DNA from: DATFVJ01 sp035517695
Lineage (GTDB): Bacteria; Actinomycetota; Actinomycetes; Streptosporangiales; Streptosporangiaceae
Length of the DNA: 64,000 bases
Reading direction: 5' to 3'
NCBI GenBank assembly: GCA_035517695.1
Contig: DATIYI010000282.1
Location: 1 to 64,000, forward strand
Shown: positions 40,155 through 49,069 of the stretch, piece by piece
Position numbering within the stretch: position 1 is the stretch's first letter
How the letters are laid out: every line of letters starts with the position of its first letter
Program-made: the position numbers and the translations under genes
Notes under the pieces: model-generated
The model's database searches: none
The model's input: only the letters and a program-made list of their open reading frames with translations
Told to the model about the DNA's origin: nothing

Positions 40155-41701
40155 AGACCGGCCCAGCAGGTCTCGCCGCGACAGGGACGAGCATCGGGCT
40201 GACCATCCTCGTGGCGCTGCTCGGCCCCTCGGCGATGGAGCCGCCGCTGCCCGGACGACCGGGCCAGCCGCCCTTTTCACTCGTCTGGCACCCTTCCGCC
40301 TACCTTGTCGTGGCACTCGCGGCGGCCGCCGTGGTGGCGGGCACGCTGGGGCTCGGTCTGTGCATGGGCGCGGCACGGCGCGGGTGGGCACCTTCACCGC
40401 GCGCTCTCGCGACCGCGGGCATCATCGCCGCGGTCGTGCTCGTCGTGCTGCCGCCGTTCGGATCCGCCGATCACCTCAGCTACGCGGCGTACGGCCGCAT
40501 GCTGGTGACCGGGCACGACCCCTATGCGACGGGTCCGAGCGTGCTTAGCCACGACCCGATCAGCCGAGCGGTGGAGGACTGGCGCACGACCCCGTCCGTC
40601 TACGGCCCCCTCGCTACCGCCGGCCAGGCGTTCGCCTCGTTGATCGGCGGCACGTCGGTGCGGTTGACGGTCTTCGTGCTCTCGCTCCTGAACCTGGCAG
40701 CGTTCGCCGGCGCGGGCCTGCTGCTGCATCGGCTGGCCCGCGGTGATCGCCGCCGTCAGTTCCGCGCGGCCCTGCTGTGGACTTTCAACCCGCTGCTGCT
40801 CTATGAACTGATGGCCGGCGCCCACGTCGATACCCAGGCGGCCGTCTTCGCGCTCGCCGCCGTCGCAGTATTCGGACCGATCAAGCCGAACGGCTCCGCG
40901 CGCTGGCACGGGCTTGCCCGGTGCGCCGCAGCGGGTGCGTTCACCGGGCTCGGTGCGGCGGTTAAGCTGACCGCGGCGCTGGCAGGCGGCGGCCTGGCCT
41001 GGGCCGCTCGTCGGCGCCCGCGGTGGCTGGCCGGCCTCGCCAGCGGGTTCGTGGTGGTGGTGGGCGTCGTGCTGGCCGCTGGGGGTCCACACGTGCTGCG
41101 GCAGGTGGCGGCAGGTGGGAACTTCGTGTCGATCGGCTCGCCATGGCGGGCCGTGCGGACCGCGTTGCAGGCCGCGCTCGGGCACGCGGCGGCCGGCACG
41201 CTGGTCTCGGCAGGGTCAGTGGTCGTGGCGCTCGTCCTGCTCGCGCTGCTGCTTCGCGGCCTGCCAGGTCCGCGTAACTCATCAGACGCGGACCTGCTCC
41301 CGACCGGAGGAGCAGCCGGCACCCAGGTGGCCGCGAGGGCGGCACTCGCATTCGCGCTCGCGTGGCTGTTCGCGTGGCCTTACGTGCTGCCGTGGTACGA
41401 CGCGCTCGCCTGGGTGTTGCTTCCCCTGGCCGTCTGGTCGTGGGTGGACTGGCTGCTGCTCGCGCGCACCGCGGCCCTCGCGTTCGGCTACCTGCCGGCC
41501 CGCGGCCAGTCCGCGCGGCTGCCCGCCGACCTTGGCTGGCTGCAGTCGGTCGTGCGCACTGGCGTGACACCAGCGCTTCTCGCCGCGCTCACTGTGGTCC
41601 TCGTGGTCGCTTGCCTTACGGGCGCGCAACGACGGAGTCCTGAACTGCGTGATCGGCAAGAGTTGTCGGCGGTATCCGCGGAAAGGTCTCCCGGATCATG
41701 A
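40151..41701 (+). CDS. Polyprenol-phosphate-mannose-dependent alpha-1,6-mannosyltransferase-like protein (MptA/MptB family)
   Basis: 516 residues from ATG 40151, coupled to the GT2 stop by ATGA. About 11-13 membrane helices. The first large loop contains FGSADHLSYAAYGRMLVTGH and DPYATGPSV, with the Asp required in GT-C enzymes, and DWRTTPSVYGPLATAGQAF. MptA/MptB relatives build the mannan core of lipoglycans such as lipoarabinomannan. Its stop overlaps the start of the GT87 gene, giving a three-gene coupled operon. Confidence 0.85.
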   Translation: MKTGPAGLAATGTSIGLTILVALLGPSAMEPPLPGRPGQPPFSLVWHPSAYLVVALAAAAVVAGTLGLGLCMGAARRGWAPSPRALATAGIIAAVVLVVLPPFGSADHLSYAAYGRMLVTGHDPYATGPSVLSHDPISRAVEDWRTTPSVYGPLATAGQAFASLIGGTSVRLTVFVLSLLNLAAFAGAGLLLHRLARGDRRRQFRAALLWTFNPLLLYELMAGAHVDTQAAVFALAAVAVFGPIKPNGSARWHGLARCAAAGAFTGLGAAVKLTAALAGGGLAWAARRRPRWLAGLASGFVVVVGVVLAAGGPHVLRQVAAGGNFVSIGSPWRAVRTALQAALGHAAAGTLVSAGSVVVALVLLALLLRGLPGPRNSSDADLLPTGGAAGTQVAARAALAFALAWLFAWPYVLPWYDALAWVLLPLAVWSWVDWLLLARTAALAFGYLPARGQSARLPADLGWLQSVVRTGVTPALLAALTVVLVVACLTGAQRRSPELRDRQELSAVSAERSPGS

Positions 41702-43170
41702 GAGGGACGGGAGAATCGCACTCGGACTCTCGCGGCAGCCGTTCTGGATCCCGGGCGGTGCACAATGACTCAGTGCCCAGCCTCACGACGTTTCGCGGTT
41801 CGGGTCGGCTGCGGCTAGCCGCGCCGCGGCCGGCTCTACCGGAGCGGTTGCGACGCGCAGGGCCTGGCGTGCTCGCCTGGGCCGCGGCGCTGGCGCTTGT
41901 CGCGCGGCTCGTGCTCCGCTACCTGACCAACCCGTCGGACCAGCGCATGGTGGACCTCGACGTATACCGCACCGGCGGGGTCAGCTTGCTGCACGGTCAG
42001 CCCATCTATCACATGCTTACCCAGGCGCCTCAGCTGCTGCCCTTCACTTATCCGCCGATAGCGGCGGTGTTCGCCGTCCCCCTGGCGATGATGTCCTGGC
42101 CGGCCGCGCAGATGGTCTGGCTCGCTTTCATTTACGTGCCGCTCGCGGTAACGATCTGGTACGCGTTCCGGCCATTGCTCGGTATTGACCCGGGGGGGCG
42201 GCCCCCCGGAACCCCCAGGACGGTTGGCGCGGGGGGGCGGCCCCTCGCAACCCCCGGAGTCTGCGCCGGACGGTACGCGCCCGTCGTGTATGCGGGCCTC
42301 TTCGCGGTGTGCGCCTATCTCTTTCCGATGCGGGACGAGATGCGGTTCGGCCAGGTCGACATCCTGCTCGTCGCGCTGTGCGTCGCCGACTGCGCGGCGG
42401 TCTCTCCGCGCTGGCCGCGCGGCGCGCTCGTCGGCCTCGCCACGGCGGTGAAGCTGGTGCCGGGCGTGTTCATCATCTACCTGTGGATCACCGGGCGCAG
42501 GCGTGCCGCGGCGACAGCGGCGGCCTCAGCCGCGGCGTGGACGCTTGGCGCGTTTGCGCTGCTGCCGAGGGACTCGCTTTACTACTGGACGAACGCGATC
42601 TTCGACAGTAACCGGCTGGGCTCCAACACGGGTACCTCGAATCAGTCGCTGCGCGGCATTCTGCTACGGCTGTTCCTGCCTTCCGCGGCACCTGGAGCGC
42701 TGTGGCTGGTCGCGGCGATCGTGGTGGCCGCGACCGGCTTCGTCGTCGCGCGCCGGATGGCGCGCACCGGCGGCGAGATCGCGGGAGTGGCGGTCACCGG
42801 GCTCCTCGCGGTCCTGCTCTCGCCGGTTGCCTGGATTCACCATCTCGCCTGGGTGGTCGTGGTGATCGGTGCGGTCGTGGGCGACGGCAGAGATCGCCGC
42901 CGCCTCGCCGCGGCGGTCGCGATCATCGTCTTCTACACGGTCACCCTGCCCTGGTGGGGGCTGTCGCTGATGAAGGTGGGCTGGCTGCCCAAGGTTGCCG
43001 GGCGGATCGTCCAAAGCTCGTTCGGCCTAGGTGCGATCGCCCTGATCCCGGTTGTCGCCTGGGCCCACCGCAGGGGGGTCGCCAGCGCCGATGCTGCTGC
43101 TCCGGGCGGACCATCGACCGCCGTCCCACCTGGAAACGAGAAGAAAACGCAGGTCAGATCGGCCATTTAG
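41698..43170 (+). CDS. GT87 family mannosyltransferase-like membrane protein (PimE-like)
   Basis: 490 residues, about 10 helices. ATG 41698 overlaps the previous TGA. The first loop has MVDLDVYRTGGVSLLHGQPI (the D-x-D/E of GT-C enzymes) and LLPFTYPPIAAVFAVPLAMM; later FGQVDILLVALCVADCAA and AAVKLVPGVFIIYLWI-type segments follow the GT87 pattern. GT87 members such as PimE add alpha-1,2-mannose from polyprenyl-phosphate-mannose. Residues 164-191 (GGRPPGTP and GGRPLATP units) come from an in-frame GC-hairpin repeat and are not part of the family. Confidence 0.87.
   Translation: MRGTGESHSDSRGSRSGSRAVHNDSVPSLTTFRGSGRLRLAAPRPALPERLRRAGPGVLAWAAALALVARLVLRYLTNPSDQRMVDLDVYRTGGVSLLHGQPIYHMLTQAPQLLPFTYPPIAAVFAVPLAMMSWPAAQMVWLAFIYVPLAVTIWYAFRPLLGIDPGGRPPGTPRTVGAGGRPLATPGVCAGRYAPVVYAGLFAVCAYLFPMRDEMRFGQVDILLVALCVADCAAVSPRWPRGALVGLATAVKLVPGVFIIYLWITGRRRAAATAAASAAAWTLGAFALLPRDSLYYWTNAIFDSNRLGSNTGTSNQSLRGILLRLFLPSAAPGALWLVAAIVVAATGFVVARRMARTGGEIAGVAVTGLLAVLLSPVAWIHHLAWVVVVIGAVVGDGRDRRRLAAAVAIIVFYTVTLPWWGLSLMKVGWLPKVAGRIVQSSFGLGAIALIPVVAWAHRRGVASADAAAPGGPSTAVPPGNEKKTQVRSAI
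42190..42264. repeat. GC-hairpin repeat inserted in frame in the GT87 gene (two 39-bp units)
   Basis: CGGGGGGGCGGCCCC occurs at 42191 and 42230, each followed by a version of AACCCCC. The first unit is a near-perfect hairpin (GGGGGGGCGGCCCCCC). The 39-bp period keeps the reading frame. The same hairpin plus AACCCCC pattern occurs behind tRNA-Leu at 30208 and 30294. Confidence 0.85.
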
Positions 43171-43232
43171 GTGCCTGGGAAAGATCGACCATATAGGTGC
43201 CCTGAAAAGTACGAGGCGCTAGGCTCCGTATT

Positions 43233-43766
43233 GTGATAGCGATCGTGGTTTCTGCGCTTGCCCTGCTTGCCGGCGGGGCCGGCGTCACGCTGGCGATCGC
43301 GGCGAACAACCGGACCGACAAGATCATGGCAGAAAGCGCCGAACTCATCAGGAGCGAGTTGGCAGCCGCGGGGACCGGAACTTCAGGGACTGCGGCGGCG
43401 GCTGGAGCGGCCGGAACTGGAGCGGCCGGGGCCGGCTCGGTGGATCCGCGTGCGATCAGAGACGTCGCCCTGGTGCGTTACGACGCACTCAAGGAGATGG
43501 CTGGCCAGCTCTCCTTCTCCATCGCCCTGCTCAACGCCGCCGGCGACGGCATCGTGCTCACCTCGATCAACGGGCGCAGTGAGACTCGCACCTACGCCAA
43601 GGCCATCGCTGGCGGAAAAGGTATACAGCCGCTGTCGCCCGAGGAGGAGCAGGCGGCACGTTCTGCGCGCCTCGGCCAGAACCTGCCGACGGTGCCTGCG
43701 CAGGGCGCCGGGCTAAAGGAAGGCGTGACCTTCGTGCGCACAGGCCACGTGGAAGGCAGGGGCTAG
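43233..43766 (+). CDS. DUF4446 family protein
   Basis: 177 residues from GTG 43233. An N-terminal membrane helix (IVVSALALLAGGAGVTLAIA), an Ala/Gly/Thr-rich linker, and the DUF4446 core IRDVALVRYDALKEMAGQLS, FSIALLNAAGDGIVLTSING, RSETRTYAKAIAGG. DUF4446 proteins are small membrane-anchored proteins of unknown function, often located beside prephenate dehydratase genes in actinobacteria, as here. Confidence 0.88.
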   Translation: MIAIVVSALALLAGGAGVTLAIAANNRTDKIMAESAELIRSELAAAGTGTSGTAAAAGAAGTGAAGAGSVDPRAIRDVALVRYDALKEMAGQLSFSIALLNAAGDGIVLTSINGRSETRTYAKAIAGGKGIQPLSPEEEQAARSARLGQNLPTVPAQGAGLKEGVTFVRTGHVEGRG

Positions 43767-43908
43767 CCGGCGACATCGCATGGCTGGCAACCGACGCGGC
43801 CTTTCCGTTAGCAACGCCACTCGGCCGCAGCGGGAAACAGGGCCTGGACCTTGAAATCGGCGGGGCGTGAAAACAGCGGCCCAGTGCGAAGAGCGGCACC
43901 GTGAGATT

Positions 43909-44841
43909 ATGAGCGACATGCCAGCTCGGTACGCTTACCTGGGCCCGGAAGGAACATTCACCGAGGCCGCTCTGCGCAGCCTGGATGAGGCCGCCGCGGC
44001 GGAGCCGATACCGTATCCCAGCGTGCAGGCCGCGCTCGACGCGGTACGCAAGAGCGAGGCGGTGCGCGCGGTCGTACCGATCGAGAATTCGGTGGAGGGC
44101 GCGGTCACGGCAACGCTCGACGAACTCGCCACCGGCCATGATCTGGTGATTTGTGCCGAGATCCTGCTGCCGGTCACATTTGCGCTGCTGGCCAGGCCAG
44201 GGACCAGGGTCGACGCGGTCAAGACAGTCGGCGGCCATCCGCACGCGCAGCCCCAATGCCGCCGCTGGCTGGCCGCACACCTGCCTGACGCCGAGTGGCG
44301 GCCCGCCTCGTCCAACGCGGAGGCGGCGCGGCAGGCCGCGGACGGGCAGATCGGCGCGGCGCTCGCGGGCGCGTTCGCCGCAACCAGGTACGGGCTCGAG
44401 GTGCTCGCGGATGACGTCAGCGACCACGATGGTGCCGTCACGCGGTTTGTTGTGGTCCGCGTGCCTGGGCCGTTGCCCGCGCGGACGGGCTCAGACCGTA
44501 CCTCACTGGCCGCGTTCCTCGCCGCCGACCGTCCAGGCGCGCTGGCGGAGATTCTGACCGAGTTCGCGGTGCGCGGGGTCAACCTAACCCGGGTCGAGTC
44601 CAGGCCCACCGGCGATGTGCTGGGCAGGTACTGCTTCTCGATCGACTGCGAGGGCCACATTGATGACGCGCGCGTCGGGGAGGCCCTGATGGGCTTGCGC
44701 CGGGTCTGTGCGGACGTACGCTTCCTCGGCAGCTACCCTCGTCGCGATGGCGGCACCACTCAGGTACGTGCTGGCACGTCCGACGCGGAGTTCGCCGACG
44801 CTACGGCGTGGCTGGCCCGCCTGCGCTACGGGCGGGTGTAG
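43909..44841 (+). CDS. pheA: Prephenate dehydratase
   Basis: 310 residues from ATG 43909 (GAGATT upstream; ATG 43918 is an alternative). Catalytic domain: YLGPEGTFTEAALRSLDEAA, VVPIENSVEGAVTATLDELA, GALAGAFAATRYGLEVLADD-like segments, and VTRFVVVRV with the Thr-Arg-Phe motif. C-terminal ACT domain: DRPGALAEILTEFAVRGVNL followed by TRVESRPTG, the phenylalanine-sensing site. It converts prephenate to phenylpyruvate for phenylalanine synthesis and should be feedback-inhibited by Phe. Confidence 0.95.
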   Translation: MSDMPARYAYLGPEGTFTEAALRSLDEAAAAEPIPYPSVQAALDAVRKSEAVRAVVPIENSVEGAVTATLDELATGHDLVICAEILLPVTFALLARPGTRVDAVKTVGGHPHAQPQCRRWLAAHLPDAEWRPASSNAEAARQAADGQIGAALAGAFAATRYGLEVLADDVSDHDGAVTRFVVVRVPGPLPARTGSDRTSLAAFLAADRPGALAEILTEFAVRGVNLTRVESRPTGDVLGRYCFSIDCEGHIDDARVGEALMGLRRVCADVRFLGSYPRRDGGTTQVRAGTSDAEFADATAWLARLRYGRV

Positions 44842-44910
44842 CGGCGCGATGGCCGAATAGCCGCCAAATAGGGGCGCCCAAGGGGCGATCGATCTCGGGT
44901 CGGAGATCGG

Positions 44911-45456
44911 TCACAGGTAGGGGCCCGAGGATCCGGGCGGCGGCGCGTGCGGACCGTCTTCTGGAGCTTGCATCATCCCGGGCGGAAGCGCCCGCCGCAT
45001 CTGCTCCAGTTGAGCGCGTGCCGCCATCTGCTGCGCGAAGAGGGTGGTCTGGATGCCGTGGAAAAGCCCTTCCAGCCATCCCACAAGCTGCGCCTGAGCT
45101 ACCCGGAGCTCTGACTCGCTTGGCAGCTCGTTTTCCGTGAACGGCAGCGAGAGGCGCTCTAGTTCCGCGACTAGCTCAGGGGCGAGCCCGTCCTCCAGCT
45201 CCTTTATCGAGCTTTCATGGATCTCCTTGAGCCTGGCACGGCTCTTCTCGTCGAGCGGCGCGGCGCGCACCTCTTCAAGCAGCTGGCGGATCATGCTGCC
45301 GATCCGCATCACCTTGGCCGGCTGTTCGACCATCTCGGTGACCGGACGCTCGCTGTTCTCCTGGTCGTCGCGTTCGGAACTCTCGATGGCCATGCCCTCC
45401 GGGCCGAGCACGACGACCTCTGGCTCCTGCTGTTCTGTATTCATCCGGTCGTTCAT
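44911..45456 (-). CDS. bpa: Bacterial proteasome activator Bpa (DUF2587)
   Basis: 181 residues. The core is a four-helix region: KVMRIGSMIRQLLEEVRAAP, LDEKSRARLKEIHESSIKEL, LGWLEGLFHGIQTTLFAQQM and RAQLEQMRRALPPGMM. The C-terminus is SGPYL, close to the GQYL end that docks into the 20S proteasome ring. Bpa (PafE) is an ATP-independent activator that feeds unfolded proteins to the actinobacterial proteasome. The start is ATG 45456 or 45444. It implies that the organism has a proteasome. Confidence 0.94.
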   Translation of the reverse strand: MNDRMNTEQQEPEVVVLGPEGMAIESSERDDQENSERPVTEMVEQPAKVMRIGSMIRQLLEEVRAAPLDEKSRARLKEIHESSIKELEDGLAPELVAELERLSLPFTENELPSESELRVAQAQLVGWLEGLFHGIQTTLFAQQMAARAQLEQMRRALPPGMMQAPEDGPHAPPPGSSGPYL

Positions 45457-45544
45457 GCTTCAAGTCTGGCGGACGCTGCCGCATGCTCGCACCAGGGGCG
45501 GCAATCAGGGCGGGCGGCATCCATCCGGTAGCGCACTCGACGAT

Positions 45545-45642
45545 CCCTGAACCGCACGATCCCCTGAACCGCACGATCCCCTGAACCGCACGATCCCCTG
45601 AACCGCACGATCCCCTGAACCGCACGATCCCCTGAACCGCAC
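45545..45642. repeat. 17-bp tandem repeat, six copies
   Basis: CCCCTGAACCGCACGAT repeats head to tail from 45545 (first copy lacks one C) through four exact copies (45561-45628) to a partial copy ending at 45642. It lies between bpa and the end of the quinone oxidoreductase gene. Confidence 0.97.
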
Positions 45643-45693
45643 TGGGCGGCGCGGGCGGCGCGCCATGCGGCAGCCGTTAAGACTCATGATGTC

Positions 45694-46671
45694 TCAGGTG
45701 ACAAGCAGAACCTTCCCGACGTGCATGCCTGCCTCGATCACCTCGTGCGCCGCCGCCGCGTCCTTCATCGGCAGCACGCGGTCGATCACCGGCCGCACCT
45801 TCCCCGCCTCCACCAGGGGCCAGACGTGCTCACGGACCGCGGCCACGACGGCGGCCTTCTCCGCGACTGGACGGGACCGCAGCATCGTGCCGTGCAGGCT
45901 CGCCCGCTTCAACTGCAGCGCGCGCAGGTCGATTTCGGCTCTCGTACCGCCCTGCAACCCGATCACCACCAGGCGGCCGCCAATTGCGAGCGAGTCGATG
46001 TTGCGGGCCAGGTAGCTGGCACCCATGATGTCCAGGATGACGTCCGCGCCGGCGCCGCCAGTGAATTCCCTCACTACCGCGGCGAAATCCTCGTCACGAT
46101 AGGAGATCGCCCGGTCCGCGCCGAGTTCCTCGCATCTGGCCACCTTCTCCGGCGAGCCAGCGGTGCAAAGCACGTGGGCGCCGTGTGCCCCGGCGAGTTG
46201 CAGCGCGATCGTGCCCACACCGCTCGCGCCGCCGTGAACAAGGACGGTCTCACCCGGCGCCAGTTTGGCAAGCTGGAAAACGTTGGCCCAGACGGTGCAG
46301 GCACCCTCGATCAAGGCCGCGGCGTCAGTCACCTGCAGCCCCCCGGGCACCGGCAGCACCTGCCCGGCGGGCACCGTGACCCGCTCCGCGTAGCCGCCAC
46401 CGGCCAGCAGCGCACACACCTCGTCGCCCGCACGCCAGCTGGTCACGCCTGGCCCTGCTGCCGCGATGCGGCCCGAGCACTCGAGGCCTGGATATGGTGG
46501 CGCGCCTGCGGGCGGAGGGTAAAAACCTCGGCGTTGTAGCAGGTCGGCCCTGTTGACGGCGCTCGCGGCGATGTCAATAAGCACTTCGCCGGGTCCCGGC
46601 TCCGGATCTGGGACTTCCGTCCACCTAAGTACCTCCGGGCCACCGGGACTGGTTATGACAATGGCGTGCAT
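45694..46671 (-). CDS. NAD(P)H quinone oxidoreductase, PIG3 family (MDR superfamily)
   Basis: 325 residues: MHAIVITSPGGPEVLRWTEV, AVNRADLLQRRGFYPPPAGA (PIG3 hallmark), YPGLECSGRIAAAGPGV, the Rossmann motif VLVHGGASGVGTIALQLAGA, and LQLKRASLHGTMLRSRP. No zinc ligands. PIG3-type enzymes reduce quinones with NADPH. It is divergent from the MinD-like gene. A second, more distant MDR protein is encoded at 2239. Confidence 0.93.
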   Translation of the reverse strand: MHAIVITSPGGPEVLRWTEVPDPEPGPGEVLIDIAASAVNRADLLQRRGFYPPPAGAPPYPGLECSGRIAAAGPGVTSWRAGDEVCALLAGGGYAERVTVPAGQVLPVPGGLQVTDAAALIEGACTVWANVFQLAKLAPGETVLVHGGASGVGTIALQLAGAHGAHVLCTAGSPEKVARCEELGADRAISYRDEDFAAVVREFTGGAGADVILDIMGASYLARNIDSLAIGGRLVVIGLQGGTRAEIDLRALQLKRASLHGTMLRSRPVAEKAAVVAAVREHVWPLVEAGKVRPVIDRVLPMKDAAAAHEVIEAGMHVGKVLLVT

Positions 46672-46812
46672 GGGTGCTCCAAGCGGCTAAGTATGCGATT
46701 CCGCTGCATGGGTACGGCCCGGCGTTCTGGTGGCCTAGGCTCGGCCTATAGCGGTATCCCGGCCCGTGCGGGGCATGACATTCTCGTACAGACGAAGCTG
46801 GGGGAAGGACTT

Positions 46813-48984
46813 TTGGCCAACCAGGATCACAATACGCCGACTCAGGCCGACGAGCCGGTACCAACCGACGATACCGACGCCGCTGCTGATGACGAGCCAG
46901 CCGCTCGAGACGCCGCCGGTCCAGCCGTTGCGGGTTCGGCGGAGGTCGAGCCGAGCCCAGGTAGCGCGGAGGACAATGGCGCTGAGTCGGCGCGTGAGCA
47001 TGTGCCGTGCGGTCAGGCGGCGTCCGGTCAGACCCCGTCCGGTGAGGTGGTGTCCGAGCAGGCAGCGTCCGGTCAGGTGGTTCAGGTCCTGGCCGGCCAG
47101 GTTCCGGCTGGCCAGGTGGCGCCTGCTCGGGTCCCGTACGTGCCGCCTGGTGGGCTCCCGTTCGCGCCGCCCGCCCCCGGCGGTTACGCGGGTGCGCAGT
47201 CGGCGGGACTGCCGGCCGCTCCGTACCCGCCACCTGCCGGGCAGATCCCGGGTCAGCCGACGCCGCCTTCCACGCCAACTCCCGGCTCCGCCGGTGAGCC
47301 GTCCGGCGGCGGCGAACAGTCCTACGGCGCAGATCCACCCTATGGTGGCGACCAGTACCAAGACGGTGACCCGTCCCAGGGCGGCGAGCAGTCTTACGCC
47401 AGCGATCCGTCCTATGGTGGCGACCCGTCCTATGGTGGCCCCGCGTACCGACCGCCTGCCGATGCGCCGCAGTACGAGGGCCCTGGTGGTTACGGCCCGG
47501 CTGGCTACAACGGCCCCGCTGGCTACAACGGCCCCGTTGGTTACGAGCGCCAGCGCGGTTACGGCGCGCAGGCTGGTTACGAAGGCCGCGGGGTGGCTGC
47601 CCCGCAGGCACCGCCGTACCGACCGGCTGACTACGGGTACGGCCAGCCTTACGGCGAACCTGACCAGGAAGGCGGGTGGGATTACGCCGAGGAGGGTTCG
47701 TACGCCGCGCCGCAGTATGGCGTTCCCGCATACCCTGGTCCCTCGCCGCAGCCCGAGCCGCCCCGGGCCGCCCCTGGTGCCTATCCGACAGCCCCTGGCA
47801 CTTATCCCGGCGCCCCTGGCTCGTACCCGGGCGCACTTGGCGATCAGGGCCACAGCGCTGGCGATGGCGCGGCAGGTGACTACGGCAACGGGGGTGACTA
47901 CGGCAACGCCGGTGACTTTGGGAGCGGCGCCGGGTATGGGAGCCCGATGGTCGGCGACGCGCGCACCGGGCCCCCCGCTCCGGACGACACACTCGCGCCG
48001 CTCCCGCCACGGCGGACCGATCAGCCGCCTAGGGAGACTGCGGACAGCCTGACGTCGGAGACCCTGCTGCCGACGAAGAAGCCGCCCCCCGCGCCGGGCT
48101 GGCGCCGCGCCGTCTACCGTGTCACGGGTGGCCTGATCCGGCCCGGCGACTCACATGCGGAATTGCACAGGCGAGAGCTGATTGTCCGGGCGAGGACTCC
48201 GGTCGCCGGCGGGCACCACCGTGTCGCCGTGATGAGCCTGAAGGGCGGAGTCGGCAAAACCACGACGACGGTTGGGCTCGGTGCGATGCTCGCGTCACTA
48301 CGCGGCGACCGGGTCATCGCCGTTGATGCCAACCCGGATCGAGGCACGCTGTCCGACAAGGTCCACCTCGAGACCGCGGCGACCGTGCGTGACCTGCTGA
48401 ACGAGCGCGGGCAGATCCAGCGCTACGCCGACGTGCGGGCTTTCACCTCGCAAGCCCCCAGCCGGCTCGAGTTGCTTGCCTCCGACCGTGATCCGACCGT
48501 GTCGGTCGCCTTCAGCGAGGACGACTACTACGAAGTCGCGCGCGTGCTCGGGAACTACTACTCGATCTGCCTCACCGACTGTGGGACTGGCCTGCTGCAT
48601 TCGGCGATGTCCGGGGTACTGCGCCTTGCTGATCAGATAGTTCTGGTCAGCTCACCGTCGGTGGACGGTGCGCGCAGCGCGAGCGCAACACTCGACTGGT
48701 TGGACGCGCACGGTTTCGACGACCTGGTGCGTAACGCCGTGGTCGTCCTTTCAATCATCCGTCCGCGTGGCAAGAGCAGCATCGACCTCGACCGGCTCGA
48801 ACAGCACTTCGCGTCGCGATGCCGGGCGGTGGCGCAGATCCCCTACGACGCGCATCTGGAGGAGGGCGCCGAGGTGGACCTTGAACAACTCAACCCGGAG
48901 ACGGCCGACGCGTACCTGCTGCTCGCCGCGACGGTCGGTGACGGGTTCGCATGGCCCAGGCTGGTGCGGGCGTCCGCAGGCTAG
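46813..48984 (+). CDS. MinD/ParA family ATPase with long disordered N-terminus (EspI-like)
   Basis: About 724 residues if it starts at TTG 46813 (GGGGAAGG upstream); the frame is open back to 46666. Residues 1-440 are low-complexity, rich in Pro, Gly, Tyr, Gln, with repeats such as GYNGPAGYNGP and DPSYGGDPSYGG. The ATPase follows: deviant Walker A VMSLKGGVGKTTTTVGLGAM, VIAVDANPDRGTLSDKV, and CLTDCGTGLLHSAM. This layout matches EspI-type proteins linked to ESX/type VII secretion and related ParA-like proteins in streptomycetes. No ESX genes are in the window, so the secretion link is inferred. Confidence 0.85.
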   Translation: MANQDHNTPTQADEPVPTDDTDAAADDEPAARDAAGPAVAGSAEVEPSPGSAEDNGAESAREHVPCGQAASGQTPSGEVVSEQAASGQVVQVLAGQVPAGQVAPARVPYVPPGGLPFAPPAPGGYAGAQSAGLPAAPYPPPAGQIPGQPTPPSTPTPGSAGEPSGGGEQSYGADPPYGGDQYQDGDPSQGGEQSYASDPSYGGDPSYGGPAYRPPADAPQYEGPGGYGPAGYNGPAGYNGPVGYERQRGYGAQAGYEGRGVAAPQAPPYRPADYGYGQPYGEPDQEGGWDYAEEGSYAAPQYGVPAYPGPSPQPEPPRAAPGAYPTAPGTYPGAPGSYPGALGDQGHSAGDGAAGDYGNGGDYGNAGDFGSGAGYGSPMVGDARTGPPAPDDTLAPLPPRRTDQPPRETADSLTSETLLPTKKPPPAPGWRRAVYRVTGGLIRPGDSHAELHRRELIVRARTPVAGGHHRVAVMSLKGGVGKTTTTVGLGAMLASLRGDRVIAVDANPDRGTLSDKVHLETAATVRDLLNERGQIQRYADVRAFTSQAPSRLELLASDRDPTVSVAFSEDDYYEVARVLGNYYSICLTDCGTGLLHSAMSGVLRLADQIVLVSSPSVDGARSASATLDWLDAHGFDDLVRNAVVVLSIIRPRGKSSIDLDRLEQHFASRCRAVAQIPYDAHLEEGAEVDLEQLNPETADAYLLLAATVGDGFAWPRLVRASAG

Positions 48985-49069
48985 CGCCGCTAACCCGGCT
49001 TTCACAGGTCTTCGTACTGCCGGGGACTGGCCCCGGGTTAGCCGGCCGCACCGTATGGTTAGCACCACA

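Noticed and set aside
45545..45642. CRISPR array
   Set aside because: The 17-bp units are contiguous without spacers and no cas genes are near.
46625..48010. Long minus-strand Arg/His/Thr-rich frames opposite the MinD-like gene
   Set aside because: Shadows of the Pro/Gly/Tyr repeat region; no codon bias or motif of a real gene.
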